Below, in pieces: positions 11,221-21,642 of a stretch of 64,000 nucleotides of DNA; within the stretch, counting starts at the first letter, position 1, and each line of letters begins with the position of its first letter. A model generated the notes under the pieces. It was not told the origin of the DNA. It ran no database searches and worked only from the letters and a program-made list of their open reading frames with translations. The stretch lies in the NCBI GenBank assembly GCA_964036665.1, contig OZ038531.1:15810168-15874167 (forward strand), written 5' to 3'. This stretch comes from Gordius sp. MW1. Lineage: Eukaryota > Nematomorpha > Gordioida > Gordea > Gordiidae. A program made the translations under genes and the position numbers.

Positions 11221-12017
11221 CAGAGATCAGATTGCCCGGCCCGGCCCGCTGCCCGAACAGGCCCGGCCCAGGGCCGGGTCGGGCCGGGCAACTGTCATAA
11301 ATTTTTATTTTCGGGCGGGCTCGGGCGGGCACGAAGAAGATAGGATTCGGGCAATTCGGGCTTAATGAGATTTTTTAGATAGTGTATTTTTTTGTTACTT
11401 TTCATTAAATTGCATATGAAAATGCTAAAAAATCGCCATCCGTCCCCAAGTTATTTTTACAATTTTTGCCAGAACCCCTTTATTTACATCAAGTCCCTAG
11501 CTAGGTTATGAAAAGGATTAAAATATTTATATTTATGCAGCCCTTTCATTGTTCGTAATTGGCATGTGCCGTCTATACATAGTACAAAATCGTCACGGCC
11601 AAATTGATACAACGCCTGAAAGTGTTAAATGTCATTATAATATTATTTAATTTTTTTAAACAAATGATTTAACAAGGCTTCTCCAATTCGCTCTTATTAT
11701 TCCCTTATCACTCATCGCTATCGCTAAGCTCAAATATTTTAGAAAGACCAAATACTACGTTTTTTGACCAATTAGGATTAAAATTAAAGTACAAAAGTTT
11801 CATTTGAAAAAATCATTCGACTTTTAAATATTGAAAGAATTTAAGGTCAATTTCGAGCCTAACAGGCAAATTTAATATTTCGGGCCGGGCATTTCGGGCA
11901 GCATTAATGTTTCGGGCGGGCTCGGGCGGACACCAGAAGGGTTCGGGCGGGCAATGAGGTTAGAGAATTGAACCGGGCCGGGTTCGGGCAGAAAATTCCT
12001 AACAAATCTGACCTCTG
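11221..12017. mobile_element. Non-autonomous hAT element with CGGGC-rich ends
   Basis: The ends are inverted (CAGAGATCAGATT at the left; the reverse complement CAGAGGTCAGATTTG at the right), flanked by 8-bp repeats GTAGCCCT (11213-11220) and GTAGCCTT (12018-12025), one mismatch apart. Eight-base duplications and CAGAG ends are hAT hallmarks. Many GCCCGG / CGGGC units lie just inside both ends, resembling the subterminal transposase-binding repeats of hAT elements. The interior is AT-rich with no transposase. It is inserted in gypsy-A pol. Confidence 0.87.
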
Positions 12018-12090
12018 GTAGCCTTTGATGAACCAAGACGTTAGAAAGGCTAAGTGTTGTTTAAATTGCCAACTAAACAAAGTTCATAAA
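12018..12090 (+). pseudogene. gypsy-A pol segment between two insertions
   Basis: This short piece (CCLNCQLTK and flanks) is the zinc-binding part of the gypsy-A integrase, left between the hAT MITE and the Penelope insertion. It joins to 13049 once the Penelope fragment and its duplicated AAAGTTCATAAA are removed. Confidence 0.7.
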
Positions 12091-12158
12091 TTTTTTTAAT
12101 GGATAAATTTTCGGGAATTGTCGAGGGTGTTAAAAAGAAATTATAATTATTATAATAA

Positions 12159-12192
12159 TATTTCGTCCTATTTAAGGACATCTTCGGATTAA
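12159..12192 (-). ncRNA. Hammerhead-ribozyme-like motif in the Penelope 3' region
   Basis: On the minus strand the order is CCGAAGA, GTCC, a TTAAATA loop, GGAC, GAAA. This resembles the hammerhead core (CUGANGA - stem II - GAAA) described in Penelope-like elements. The position normally U (second base of CUGANGA) is C here, and one extra base precedes stem II. It is therefore probably a degenerate copy. Confidence 0.4.
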
Positions 12193-12230
12193 ATTAAAAT
12201 AGAATTACAAAATAAAATAAAATAATACAA

Positions 12231-13036
12231 TTAAATCGAACGTTCTAAAGGGAGGTTAATATTATAATGTAAGAAAGGATACAGGTTCTCTTTACCCATA
12301 TCTTCATTGAGTGTTGGGTGTAATCTTCGAATGAAAAAGGACTCTAGGGTTTTTCTTTCAAAATAGGTCTCGGTGTTAACTAAAATGGTTGTTTTTAAAT
12401 TGTTTCCGTGATTTAGTTGTAATAAATGATTTGAAACGGCGGTTAAATTTGCGTTTGTGCGATATAATGCCGCTAGATGTTCCTTGAATCGTGTTCTAAA
12501 ATCTCTTTTTGTTTCACCAATATAGAAATTATTGCAATCATTACAAGTTATCTTATATATTAAGTTGTTTGTAGTAGGAGATGATTGGTAATTATTTTGT
12601 ATAATATTTAGTAAAGATCTGTTGGGTTTCTGACTTATTATAATGTTGTTCATATTGTTGTTCCTTAAAATGTGTCTTATGTTTCTTATGAAACTATAAG
12701 GTATATATTGATGGTGTGGAAATGTTATAAAAACTTTATCACGAATAGTTTGCCTTATTTTTGGATTGAAACATTGATATAAAATATCACAAAATAAGTG
12801 AAATGGATATTTTAATAAGCTAAATGTTTCAAATATATAAATGATTTCCTTATTTAATGCCTCGGGTGAGGATGATAGATTGATTGCCCTATTTAAAAGC
12901 CAACGTAAAGTATTAACTTTTAAATTAAAAGGTGTAAAACTATTAAAAGGAATATAATTGTATCGTGATTCGGTAGATTTATGATAAACTTCGGTATGAA
13001 AAGAGTCCTGGTTTTTAGTAATTAAAATGTCTTCTA
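12231..13036 (-). pseudogene. Penelope-like RT C-terminus and GIY-YIG endonuclease
   Basis: The minus-strand frame appears open from the truncation point to a stop at 12231. Near its start it reads FHTEVYHKSTESRYNYIP and the LRWLLNRAINLS segment typical of the region just after the Penelope RT. The last 140 residues contain YKITCNDC (a CxxC motif), then NFYIGETKR, FRTRFKEH and a downstream Glu-containing ETYFERKTLES: the GIY-YIG nuclease that Penelope elements use to nick target DNA. The canonical GIY is FYIG, as in other Penelope elements. Truncated at its N-terminus, so non-functional. Confidence 0.9.
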
Positions 13037-13048
13037 AAAGTTCATAAA

Positions 13049-13780
13049 CACACTATAACGACGCCCGGGACCTTCGCACAACTAGACGCAAGCTCACACA
13101 TACATGTCGATTTAGTAGGACTAGGATTGCCGTCTTCAAACGGTTTTACACATATTTTAACAGCAATCGATCGTTTCTCGAGATGGCCCATGGCCGTTCC
13201 ACTCAAAGAAACGTCTACCGAAGAGATCACTTCCAAGCTAATTAAATGTTGGATAGCCAATTATGGTGTCCCAGGTACAATTACTACCGACAGAGGATCT
13301 CAGTTTCAGTCAGGGCTTTTCAGACAACTATCCAACACACTAGGAGACAAGCATATAAAAACCACTGCCTATCACCCATCCGCTAATGGACTTGTTGAAC
13401 GCTTCCATAGACAATTAATGGCATCTTTAAAAGCACCGAAAAAATCAAATGGAATGAAGTCCTTCCACTTGTGTTACTTTGTATCCGTGCCACAATCAAG
13501 GAAAACATTGGACTAACACCATTCGAACTCGTATATGGAACCAACATACTGCCTGGAGATTATTTTCTACAGTAACCTGAGGCTGACCAACAATTGGTAA
13601 TGGAACAGCATAATTTTGTAGACAATTAAGAAAGGCAATGATTGCAATACCGTACCCCATACCGCAACACCACGGGAAACTAAAAGAACAGGTTATTCTG
13701 TATTTGTTAAAAACTTCTCACGTTTTTGTTAGCAACGACTCGATTCGCAGTCCACTCACTTAACCGTATGACGGGCCTTT
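13049..13780 (+). pseudogene. gypsy-A integrase core
   Basis: The catalytic core of the DDE integrase is nearly whole. The first Asp is in HVDLVG (about 13107), the second in TTDRGSQF (about 13288) and the Glu in NGLVERFHR (about 13395), with 35 residues between the second Asp and Glu. A frame shift near 13440 breaks the continuation KENIGLTPFELVYG. The tail after 13560 is badly decayed. Confidence 0.87.
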
Positions 13781-13784
13781 CAAA

Positions 13785-14009
13785 ATGTTAGAACGTAAAC
13801 CAAAATATTTCATAATTGACAAAAACGGGAAAAAAGAGACGATTTCAATCGACCGTTTAAAACCAAGCTACATTAACAGGAGTAAACCACTCATTCAGAC
13901 CACCAAAGGAGCTCAAGCAACGACTCCAGAAGTGGGAGAACTAACCAAGGTGACGCGAAGAGGTAGAAGAGTACATTGGTCAAGTAACCTGTGTGAATAC
14001 GTCACATAA
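13785..14009 (+). pseudogene. gypsy-A integrase C-terminal tail
   Basis: The frame contains KYFIIDKNGKKETISIDRLKPSY, the SH3-like C-terminal strand segment that ends gypsy integrases (pattern ...G..tVSiDRLKPA). It precedes the 3' LTR. It is separated from the core by stops. Confidence 0.65.
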
Positions 14010-14077
14010 TGTTATTTTTCCTTTCTCAGATTTTATCGATATATTTTTTACCCTAAATATATCTAGCAGGTGAATAT

Positions 14078-14544
14078 TGTAGTAAACCAGCTACTTCGAT
14101 GTATCCAATTACTGGAAACAGGTATTTTATATAAATGTAACAGAATGCCATTTCTTTCAATTTCCAGAAATTTCTTGGATATTTCAGATTGTTCATTATG
14201 GATACATTCAACCAGATCATCACTCTATTTTAATATCACTCACCTCAACTTCGCTCTGCTTCTCCATAGAATCCACTTATGCACTACATTCGCACAACTT
14301 ATTTCGCCTCATTATCACATTACATTTGGATATTCCTTAGTATTTCATTTTCAACCACATTTATCTGGATATTCGAATGCTCAAAACATACATCAACTAT
14401 TTATCTTCCCTGCTAATAAACTTCGCGACATCTTTACATCTCCTCGCTCACTCATATTCAATTTCGCTGTTTATAAGTTTTAACCCCTATTGTTTGTTTG
14501 TTTAAGAATAAAATAAAGAAACCATGACTTGATATTCTTTTACA
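14078..14544 (+). repeat. 3' LTR of gypsy-A
   Basis: 467 bp, starting TGTAGTAAACC and ending TTTACA, homologous to 8050-8519 with scattered substitutions and small indels. No strong polypurine tract is visible just upstream. Confidence 0.92.
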
Positions 14545-14599
14545 ACCCTTAGATTCTTAGGTGAAAAATCATGGAAATCTAATGGGTATTATTTGACAA

Positions 14600-14757
14600 T
14601 GATTTATCTGAAAAGTACAAATGTATCCTATTTATGTTAAGTTTTTATTTAGAAAATGGTGGCCTAAAATTTCAGCCGATATAAATAAATATGTTCCATC
14701 ATGTCAGATCTGCCAAAAATTTTGTCCTAAATTGATGGATTCACCCAACAACATGGG
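14600..14757 (+). pseudogene. Scrap of a retroelement integrase zinc-binding domain
   Basis: Translation gives RKWWPKISADINKYV then SCQICQKF, the Y/W-W-P...DI..YV..C..C pattern of the integrase H2C2 zinc domain. The upstream His pair is not clear. It is cut at 14757 by a G-rich MITE-like end. Confidence 0.6.
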
Positions 14758-14830
14758 TGTAGTCAGGGGGGGGGCGGCCGCCCCCCTTTGAATGACGAAA
14801 ACGATTCCCCAAAAATAAAAAGCCATCTTC
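14754..14830. mobile_element. Left end only of a CGTAGCC-family MITE
   Basis: CATGGGTGTAGTCAGGG followed by a G-run and GGCGGCCGCCCCCC matches the ends of the short hAT MITEs seen at 23664, 49984, 51891 and 61136. No right end is found, so it is truncated. Confidence 0.5.
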
Positions 14831-14954
14831 ATAAGAAATTTCGTCTCTTATATTATAATACGCTTTCAAATCTATATGAACTTTCGACACATTTATTCGC
14901 CAATTCCTTTCAATAGCGCAAATTAGTTCTCGACACCCAATATCCGTCTTTGCA

Positions 14955-15230
14955 TTCTTCTTCTTCTTCTTCTTCTTCTTCTTCTTCTTCTTCTTCTTCT
15001 TCTTCTTCTTCTTCTTCTTCTTCTTCTTCTTCTTCTTCTTCTTCTTCTTCTTCTTCTTCTTCTTCTTCTTCTTCTTCTTCTTCTTCTTCTTCTTCTTCTT
15101 CTTCTTCTTCTTCTTCTTCTTCTTCTTCTTCTTCTTCTTCTTCTTCTTCTTCTTCTTCTTCTTCTTCTTCTTCTTCTTCTTCTTCTTCTTCTTCTTCTTC
15201 TTCTTCTTCTTCTTCTTCTTCTTCTTCTTC
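14955..15230 (-). repeat. (TTC)92 microsatellite, the 3' tail of RTE copy 1
   Basis: 276 bp of uninterrupted TTC (GAA on the minus strand) abuts the 3' end of the minus-strand RTE element. Other copies of this RTE end in shorter GA-rich tails (24705-24716, about 45568), so the tail belongs to the element and has expanded. Long Glu or Ser open frames across it are artefacts. Confidence 0.93.
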
Positions 15231-16143
15231 AGTTATTTGGTCCCACATTCGTGGGGTTTGTTTTGACAAGTTTCATCCTTTTTGACCGGGTGAGTGCCAT
15301 GTCTTGAGTAATCTCTTTAGTTTTCATGACTTTATCGACTTGCCCTTTCCACGTGACACGGGGTAGACCTCTTCCTCTCTTCCCCGGTACCTCCATGTCC
15401 AGTACTTTTCGATTCACGTCATCCATGTACCTTCCTAGTATATGCCCGTACGACCTTAACCAATTCGTTAATCATTCCGCCATAGGTTGAATACCCATTT
15501 TTGTCATGAAAAAGTCATTCGTCATGATGGTCGAGCTTAGTATACCCCAAACTCCACCGTATCATTCTCATCTCGTGGCTTGTAATAGCTTTCCCTCCGT
15601 GGTGTTTAATGCCCATGTTTCACTTCCATAGAGTAACACCGGTTATACGATGGATTTGTAAGCTTTGCTCTTCAACCATGTTGGCATTTTCTTGTCGCAC
15701 ATTACACCGGATATACTTCGCCATTTAAGCCATCCTTTCTGGATCCGGGTATTGACTTCTGATGCGCAACCTCCCTCTTAATGTAGCATCGAGCCGAGGT
15801 ATGTAAACCTGTTTACTTTTGGGTATTTCAGATGGTCATCCAGCGATGGGGTACTTGCAACGTTCATTTACATGTATACCGTTTTTCGGTCGTTGACCTT
15901 TAAACCATATCCAGCTAGGCGCTCTTTACTTCTTCGAATACTTTCTCCCTTATTTCCTCGCATAGTTCTATATCATCGGCATATAGCATACACCATGGCG
16001 ATGGCTTTTGAATGTCCCTCGTTATCGATGTTAAAAAAAGGGACTTAAAGCAGATCCCTGATGTAATCCAATTTTAACCCGAAAAGATTTAGAGTCTCCA
16101 GCTGTCGTCCTAACGCAAGAGTTTGAGGCTTCATAAATATTTA

Positions 16144-17301
16144 TCATAAGCCGTATATATGCGTCAGGGAAATTTGTTTTCTCAGACACCACCATATTAA
16201 ATCGTGGGGGACCGTGTCATAAGCTTTCTCCATGTCGATAAAGACCATATGGAGGTCTTCCCTTTTTTCACCATACTTATCCATCATATGTCTTAGTGCG
16301 AAGATTGGGTCGATTGTGGATTTGCCGGCCACAAATCCGAATTGATTAGCCGATATTTCTCCCTCGTTTTTCAGCCTTGTTACTAAGATCCTTTCCATAA
16401 GCTTCAAGGAGTGGCAAGTCAGCTTGATACCTCTGTAATTGCCACAGTCTTGAGGGTCTCCTTTGCCTTTAAATAAGGGTATAATCGTGCTTGCTCTCCA
16501 TTGATTAGAAATTCGCTCTTCTACCAATATCTTGTTAAGGAGGTTCGTCATGGTGGTGACTCCTTCTTCACGACATCCGAGCAATACTTTCATAGTATTC
16601 CATCTGGGCCATTTGCTTTTCCTTTTTGCATCTTGTTCATCTGTGTTCTAACTTCATCCTCCTGAAAGAGTTCGACCATACTATATTTGGCTTAGTTTTG
16701 GGAAGGGAATCCTTGACATTTGCGATATTCATAAGTTTCTTAAAATATCCTTTCCACCTTTTCATCACTTATTTTGGCTTGAATAAGGTTTGACCATTCT
16801 CGTTTTTGACTATTTTAAGAACTCCGACATCGCGACTTTTCTTCTCCCTTATCTTGGCCAATTTGTACGTAAGCCTATCGTCCCCTTTATGATCCAGTTT
16901 GTTTGCCATCTCGGTGTAGGCGGCTTTCTTCGCTTTTGCAACGGCCATTTTTGCGGCCCCCCTCTTTGCGTCCCTATATTCTTTTGATTTATGCCACCGT
17001 CTATATAGATTTTTCTTTCTTTCGATGAAATCCTTAACCGATTGATCCCACCACCATAGTTCACTTTTCATAGCTTTGCCTCTTTGGTCTGTTTTAGAAC
17101 ACAAATCGCTGTTCCCTTAATGTCCTTAGATAGCGTCTCCCAATCGTCGTCTACGTCCCTTTGCAACTTCCTTGCACCCAAGAGTGAGGAGGCTTTTTGA
17201 TAGTACTCTTCGTTCGTCGACGTATCCTTTAGCCTTTCGTATCGAATTCTAGGTTCATATACCTTTCTTCTTTCGGGAAATACTCTTCTGTCAAGATCCA
17301 T
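16144..17301 (-). pseudogene. RTE copy 1 linker and reverse transcriptase
   Basis: 17301-16769 covers the linker (RRVFPERRKVYEPRIRY; basic KAKKAAYTEMANKLD) in two overlapping frames. 16593-16144 holds RT motifs: STIIPLFKGKGDPQDCGNYR, NQFGFVAGKSTIDPIF and MVFIDMEKAYDTVPHD. The catalytic Y-A-D-D codons persist farther on at 15972-15983 in a different frame. Confidence 0.88.
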
Positions 17302-17639
17302 AACAAGGGGACGATGTTGCCTGGCGATTTCTTCTCCCGGTATTACTTTGCAATCCTTGATACTTTATAAGTCCTTCCGCCGTATAAGCAAATAGTCAAT
17401 TTGACTGAAAAGCTTCCCACTTCTATAGGTCACAATATGATCTTCGCGTTTTTGAAAATAGGTTTTAACGATCGCCATGTCATATGCTTGGGATGGAGAA
17501 GTTTTTCCCCTTCTTTGTTCTTCAGACCATGCCCATAGCTTCCATGATTGCGTTCATACCCGAGGAGATCTTTCCCTAAGTGAGCGTTGAAGTCTGCCCC
17601 AATAATTAGCCTTTCTTCCTGTCCTATTCCTTGTATTTC

Positions 17640-18008
17640 CTATTCCAATGAATCAAAAAATATGTCTTTCTCTGATTCCAAACACCCAATTTGGGGAGCA
17701 TACGCGCACATAACGGTTAGGAGGCCCCCTTGATCTGCAATCTTCATCCACATTAGCCTGTCGGAACAACGATTGACTTTCACCACCTTGTCCCTGAACG
17801 ATTCGCTTAGAACGATACCGACCCCGTTTCTACCATTTGGTGACCCAATGTAGAAAAGCTTGTATCCTTCTCTTAATTTCCTAGCTTTCGTCTCGTTCCA
17901 CCTCGCCTCTTGTAGGCAGGCGACATGTACCTTTCTTCTTTTTAGCATTTGTATAACCTCGATGCTCTTCCCCGTCAATGTTCCCACATTCCAGCACGTT
18001 ATTCGCAT
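17640..18008 (-). pseudogene. RTE copy 1 endonuclease, N-terminal part
   Basis: A 122-residue open frame with the APE-type fold start RITCWNVGTLTG, the metal-binding Glu in ACLQEARW, and VMCAYAPQIG. It ends at a stop before the GDFNAH segment; that segment is present downstream (about 17580-17620) in another frame. Confidence 0.85.
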
Positions 18009-18259
18009 TCTTAAAAACTTATTTCCTTAACCGCCTTCGTTGTGAGTTGGGCAGTAACCCTGGTGTATTTTTCACATTGCACGGGCTATTTAATGTCAAA
18101 TCATCCAACATTATTAAACCGACATTATTAATGTAATTCGTCGATTTTTCGTTACTATCATGTATTGTTAGACGATAAAGCATCAGCACATTGATTTTCC
18201 TTACCCATACGATATTTAATGTCAAACTGATAAAAAATTCAAAAATAAGGCTCAACGTA

Positions 18260-20270
18260 CTAGCTTATTATTTACCATTTTTGGTAAATCCCGGTTACAT
18301 CCGAATAACCGCTCCAAGGGTTTGTGATCGGTTACGTAAATTGTCTTCCCCGAAGATATTGATTATACTTTTCCACCCCATAAATAATCGTACGAGCTTC
18401 ACAATCAATAGTAGAATATTTTTTTCTGCACTGCTTAAAGTTCGGGATGCCAGTTCGAACCGTCCGGAAATTTATGAGGTAAAACGGCCCCTAACCCCGT
18501 TTCCGATGCATTTACTGCAAGGTTTAGTGGCACCGTAGGCATATAAGGAACTATGGTATCAGAAGATCACAGCAATTTCTTAACATCGTCCAAAATGGTT
18601 TGTTCTATAACCGTCCATTTCCACATTACTGAACGGTCAGTGCATGTAAGGGTGCACATTTTTCATGTAACCGGGGAATAAAACGTTCTTGTTAATACAC
18701 CAATCCTTAAAATGACCGTAGTTCTTTCTTGTTAGATGGTACTTTAAATTTACTTATAGCTTCTACACGTTCATCTGGGGTGAATACTTGGTTGAATCAA
18801 TTTTGTGTCCCAAATAAATTACGGAATTTTGGAAAAATTTCACTTTTTCCTTCTTCGCTTACCGTCATTTTGCATCCTCATTGTACTTCATTTAAAATTT
18901 TTAAGTGATCATTATGGTTCCTACCTGTAACAATTATATCGTCCAATAGTACTCCAGTCTGCGGAATTCCATCTAATAAGTTTTCCATATATCTTTGAAA
19001 AAGATTTGGTGCTGTTGCTAATCCAAATGGTAACCGTTTGGACATAATGTACTACATGCGTAGCAATCGTAAGCAAGTTTCTACTCTCTTCAGCTACCAC
19101 CATTTGTAAGTACGCATCACGCAAATCTATCACTGTATATTTTTCACCACCTGCTATTTTTGTAATTAAGTTATCAAACGTTGGCAGCATAAGATCATTG
19201 TTACTAAAATATGGGTTCAAAGTAACCCTAAAGACCTCACAAATTCGAATGGAACCATTACCTTTATTAACATTTACCGTTGTTGTGATCCATTAACTTC
19301 ACTTAAAGATGGGTCCACCCGTTCAAAATGTCTTCCTCCTCCAACCTTTTTCCATTTTCACTTTCTGTCTTAAGGGAAAAGGTACCCTTCGGCTATGTAG
19401 TGCTATTGGTTGGGTTTCATCTTTTAAATAGATTTAGTTCTTAATAATTTCTGGGTTATCACTCAATATAGCATGATACTGTGAAAATAAATGAGCATCT
19501 AATTCATTTTGTATTTTATTGATTGAAACCTCTCCTGGAAGATCAAGGTTAAATGCTTTGATCCAATCAAGACCAAATATTGCTCATTGATTTGCTGTTG
19601 TGACAACTACTGTTAATGTTAAAGCTATTGGACCTAGTTGATCTAAGATAATCTCCGAAAGATCTTAATCTAGGGCATTCTTCAAGAGCTGGATTATGAT
19701 CAAATTATAAATTTCTTGATTTATGGAAACCGCAGCTCCTGTATCAAACAACAGTTTTTGGTTGATTTTAACCTTTATATAAGGTTTCTTCAGAATTACC
19801 AAATTAGTAGAGTTTTTCACAAACAAAGTATTAATCATATTTACTGATCTTGTGTGGCAGAATGTAGCATCTTCTTTTGCATTTGTAACATTCTTTATAA
19901 AATGCAGGGCACTTGTTGATTTCATGAAGCTTTCCACACCTCTTACATTTTTTGTAGGAACAAATTTTCTTGTGGTAAATTGTTTAAATTTTGGCTTGGT
20001 TTTTTGATTTACCATATTAATTTCATGAGTCACGACTTCCTTTTTTGCCAATTTCATATATTCAGCTATTTTATATAAATCATCATATGCAATATCTCAA
20101 AATTAATTGCATCGCCATTTAGTTCTTACTTCAATTTTAAGAGCTTTATTTTGGATGCCATGTAGAAATTGATCTCTCAACCTTTCTACTAGTTGAGTAG
20201 TAAATCTGCATTCTTCTGCAATTGTTTTTAATTTTGTTGTCATGGAACTTCTTCATTTTTGATGCAACAT
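18260..20270 (-). mobile_element. Decayed gypsy element fragment (gypsy-B), gag to RNase H
   Basis: Minus strand, 5' to 3': two close Cys/His zinc knuckles (KCKRCGKLHEINKCP then ECYKC, about 19890-19955, in a different frame from the long ORF); protease motif LLFDTGAAVSIN (about 19730); RT motifs LPTFDNLITKIAGG and DLRDAYLQM (about 19090-19190); active site LLDDIIVTG (about 18935-18960); RNase H VTDHKPLERLFG (about 18310-18350). Motif style is that of K02A2.6-like gypsy elements of animals. No LTRs found. Confidence 0.83.
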
Positions 20271-21642
20271 ATAAACATTAACCTATTTTGAAAAAATGGT
20301 CTTTTTAATTGTAAATAAATACCTTTTTTATAATATTAATCAATATATTTAACTTGATTGTAGATATATCTTTGGGTATATGAATGTCCTCAGCTTATCA
20401 ATATGACTTTGGCCCATGTATGCTAAAATTAGAGTTGTAGCTTTTTCCTCCAAATTCTTGATATTCCTAGCCCTTAAATATTTTTTTTAGGAAAATGTAA
20501 AATTCTATCTTATCTATAAGATTATACCTAGGAATAATGTCCATGGCCCAAGTATTTCGATCCGCGCCAAAATATGTATAATTATTTATTACTCTGAAGC
20601 TTATTATTCAAAAAAGAAACATAAAAACATATAATAACAATCATGTGTATAATACACTAGGAACAACGAAATTAAACGTATATGTGGTGTTCACCCATAT
20701 TCTGATCCCCCCCACACGTATACTTATATACGATTATTATTATTTATCGGTATCGATTTTAATCGTGTCAAATTTACTTTACGACTGATGAGTCATGATT
20801 GTTACTTGTTAATACCACTTCGCTTTTTCTACCATCGCAAATATTATTATTACGATGAGTTAACCATTTTTTATTGATCTTATCGATAATTAATAACATC
20901 ACTTAATTTTTCGCTTTTCTCTTACAAAAAAAATATATTCTACGAAAATGTAACCATATTAAAAGGAGAAATTAATAAATTTTATTTCGCGGTAACGACG
21001 CGCGGACGCGTACCATTATAATATATATTATTCGTTCGCTAGGTGATTATCGATCATAATTCTAAATAAATTAGTTGTGGAATCAATATTACGAAACTTC
21101 TCGCTAAATATTGGAAAATTTGAAATAAAACGCTTTTGTAAAACAAAATAGTATATCTATATATAAATACAATGTATTAAGCTATTATATTACAATCTAG
21201 GTTGACAATTTTAGTTGGTAAGTTCGTCAGGAGAGGGTACTTTGCGAGAGTGTTAATGTTCTGAATATTTATAAGGACTTGCCCCTGTTGTAGCTATAGC
21301 ACAGAATATTATTAGGGATAGAAAGATATTTAAACAGAGATAGGGTTCAACTAAGATATAAATTTTATAGGTAAAAGGGCAATACTTGAGACAACTTACT
21401 AACATAACAACAATTAGATGCGTGCATATCACTGGGCTAAAATTATAGTGCAGAAAAAACTAGCAAGGCTAGAAAGATGTTTTAATCAGAAGCGATGTTG
21501 TATAAATTACGGTTTTCCGATGATCCGTCCACGATTTAACTTTGGGATTCTGTCAACACGTTGAGAATTTGATTTTATAAACACCGTACCATATAGGTTC
21601 AATCGTTGAAGCGTTTTAACGCTAGATTTAAAATGCAGCTGG
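20271..21642 (+). other. Upstream region of CEP135, no gene seen
   Basis: AT-rich sequence without coding or repeat motifs that I can support. It must contain the CEP135 promoter if the start is right; no clear TATA box or initiator can be chosen. Confidence 0.4.

Larger units (their letters stand above)
12091..13036 (-). mobile_element. 5'-truncated Penelope-like retroelement
   Basis: It is flanked by 12-bp direct repeats AAAGTTCATAAA (12079-12090 and 13037-13048), which are gypsy-A sequence. Read on the minus strand, it holds the end of the Penelope reverse transcriptase frame, the GIY-YIG endonuclease and a 3' tail with a hammerhead-like motif. Only about 0.95 kb remains, so the main RT domain is lost. 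Confidence 0.9.
8050..14544 (+). mobile_element. Complete, decayed Ty3/gypsy retrotransposon (gypsy-A)
   Basis: Two LTRs (8050-8519, 14078-14544) start TGTAGTAAACC and end TTTTACA / TTTACA. Four-base direct repeats ACCC (8046-8049 and 14545-14548) flank the element. The order inside is primer-binding site, gag, protease, RT, RNase H, integrase, as in Ty3/gypsy. Two later insertions sit within pol: a hAT MITE (11221-12017) and a Penelope fragment (12091-13036). All reading frames are broken by stops, shifts and one large RT deletion, so the copy cannot be autonomous. Confidence 0.93.
15231..18090 (-). mobile_element. RTE-clade LINE, copy 1 (decayed)
   Basis: Minus-strand non-LTR retrotransposon with, in order, an endonuclease (18008-17640), a linker, an RT (16593 to about 15970) and a C-terminal region containing TGVTLWKWNMGIK and EVPGKRGRGLPRVTW. 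The endonuclease start (MRITCWNVGTLTGK) and RT (HMVFIDMEKAYDTVPHDLIWW) are those of the plant-like RTE group widespread in invertebrates. Homology with copy 2 stops near 18085. Frames are broken in many places. Confidence 0.9.

Noticed and set aside
14910..15285. Open frames of about 100 Glu or about 90 Ser
   Set aside because: They are translations of the (TTC)n microsatellite on either strand, not proteins.
18191..18538. Plus-strand 115-codon frame
   Set aside because: It is antisense to the gypsy-B RNase H remnant.
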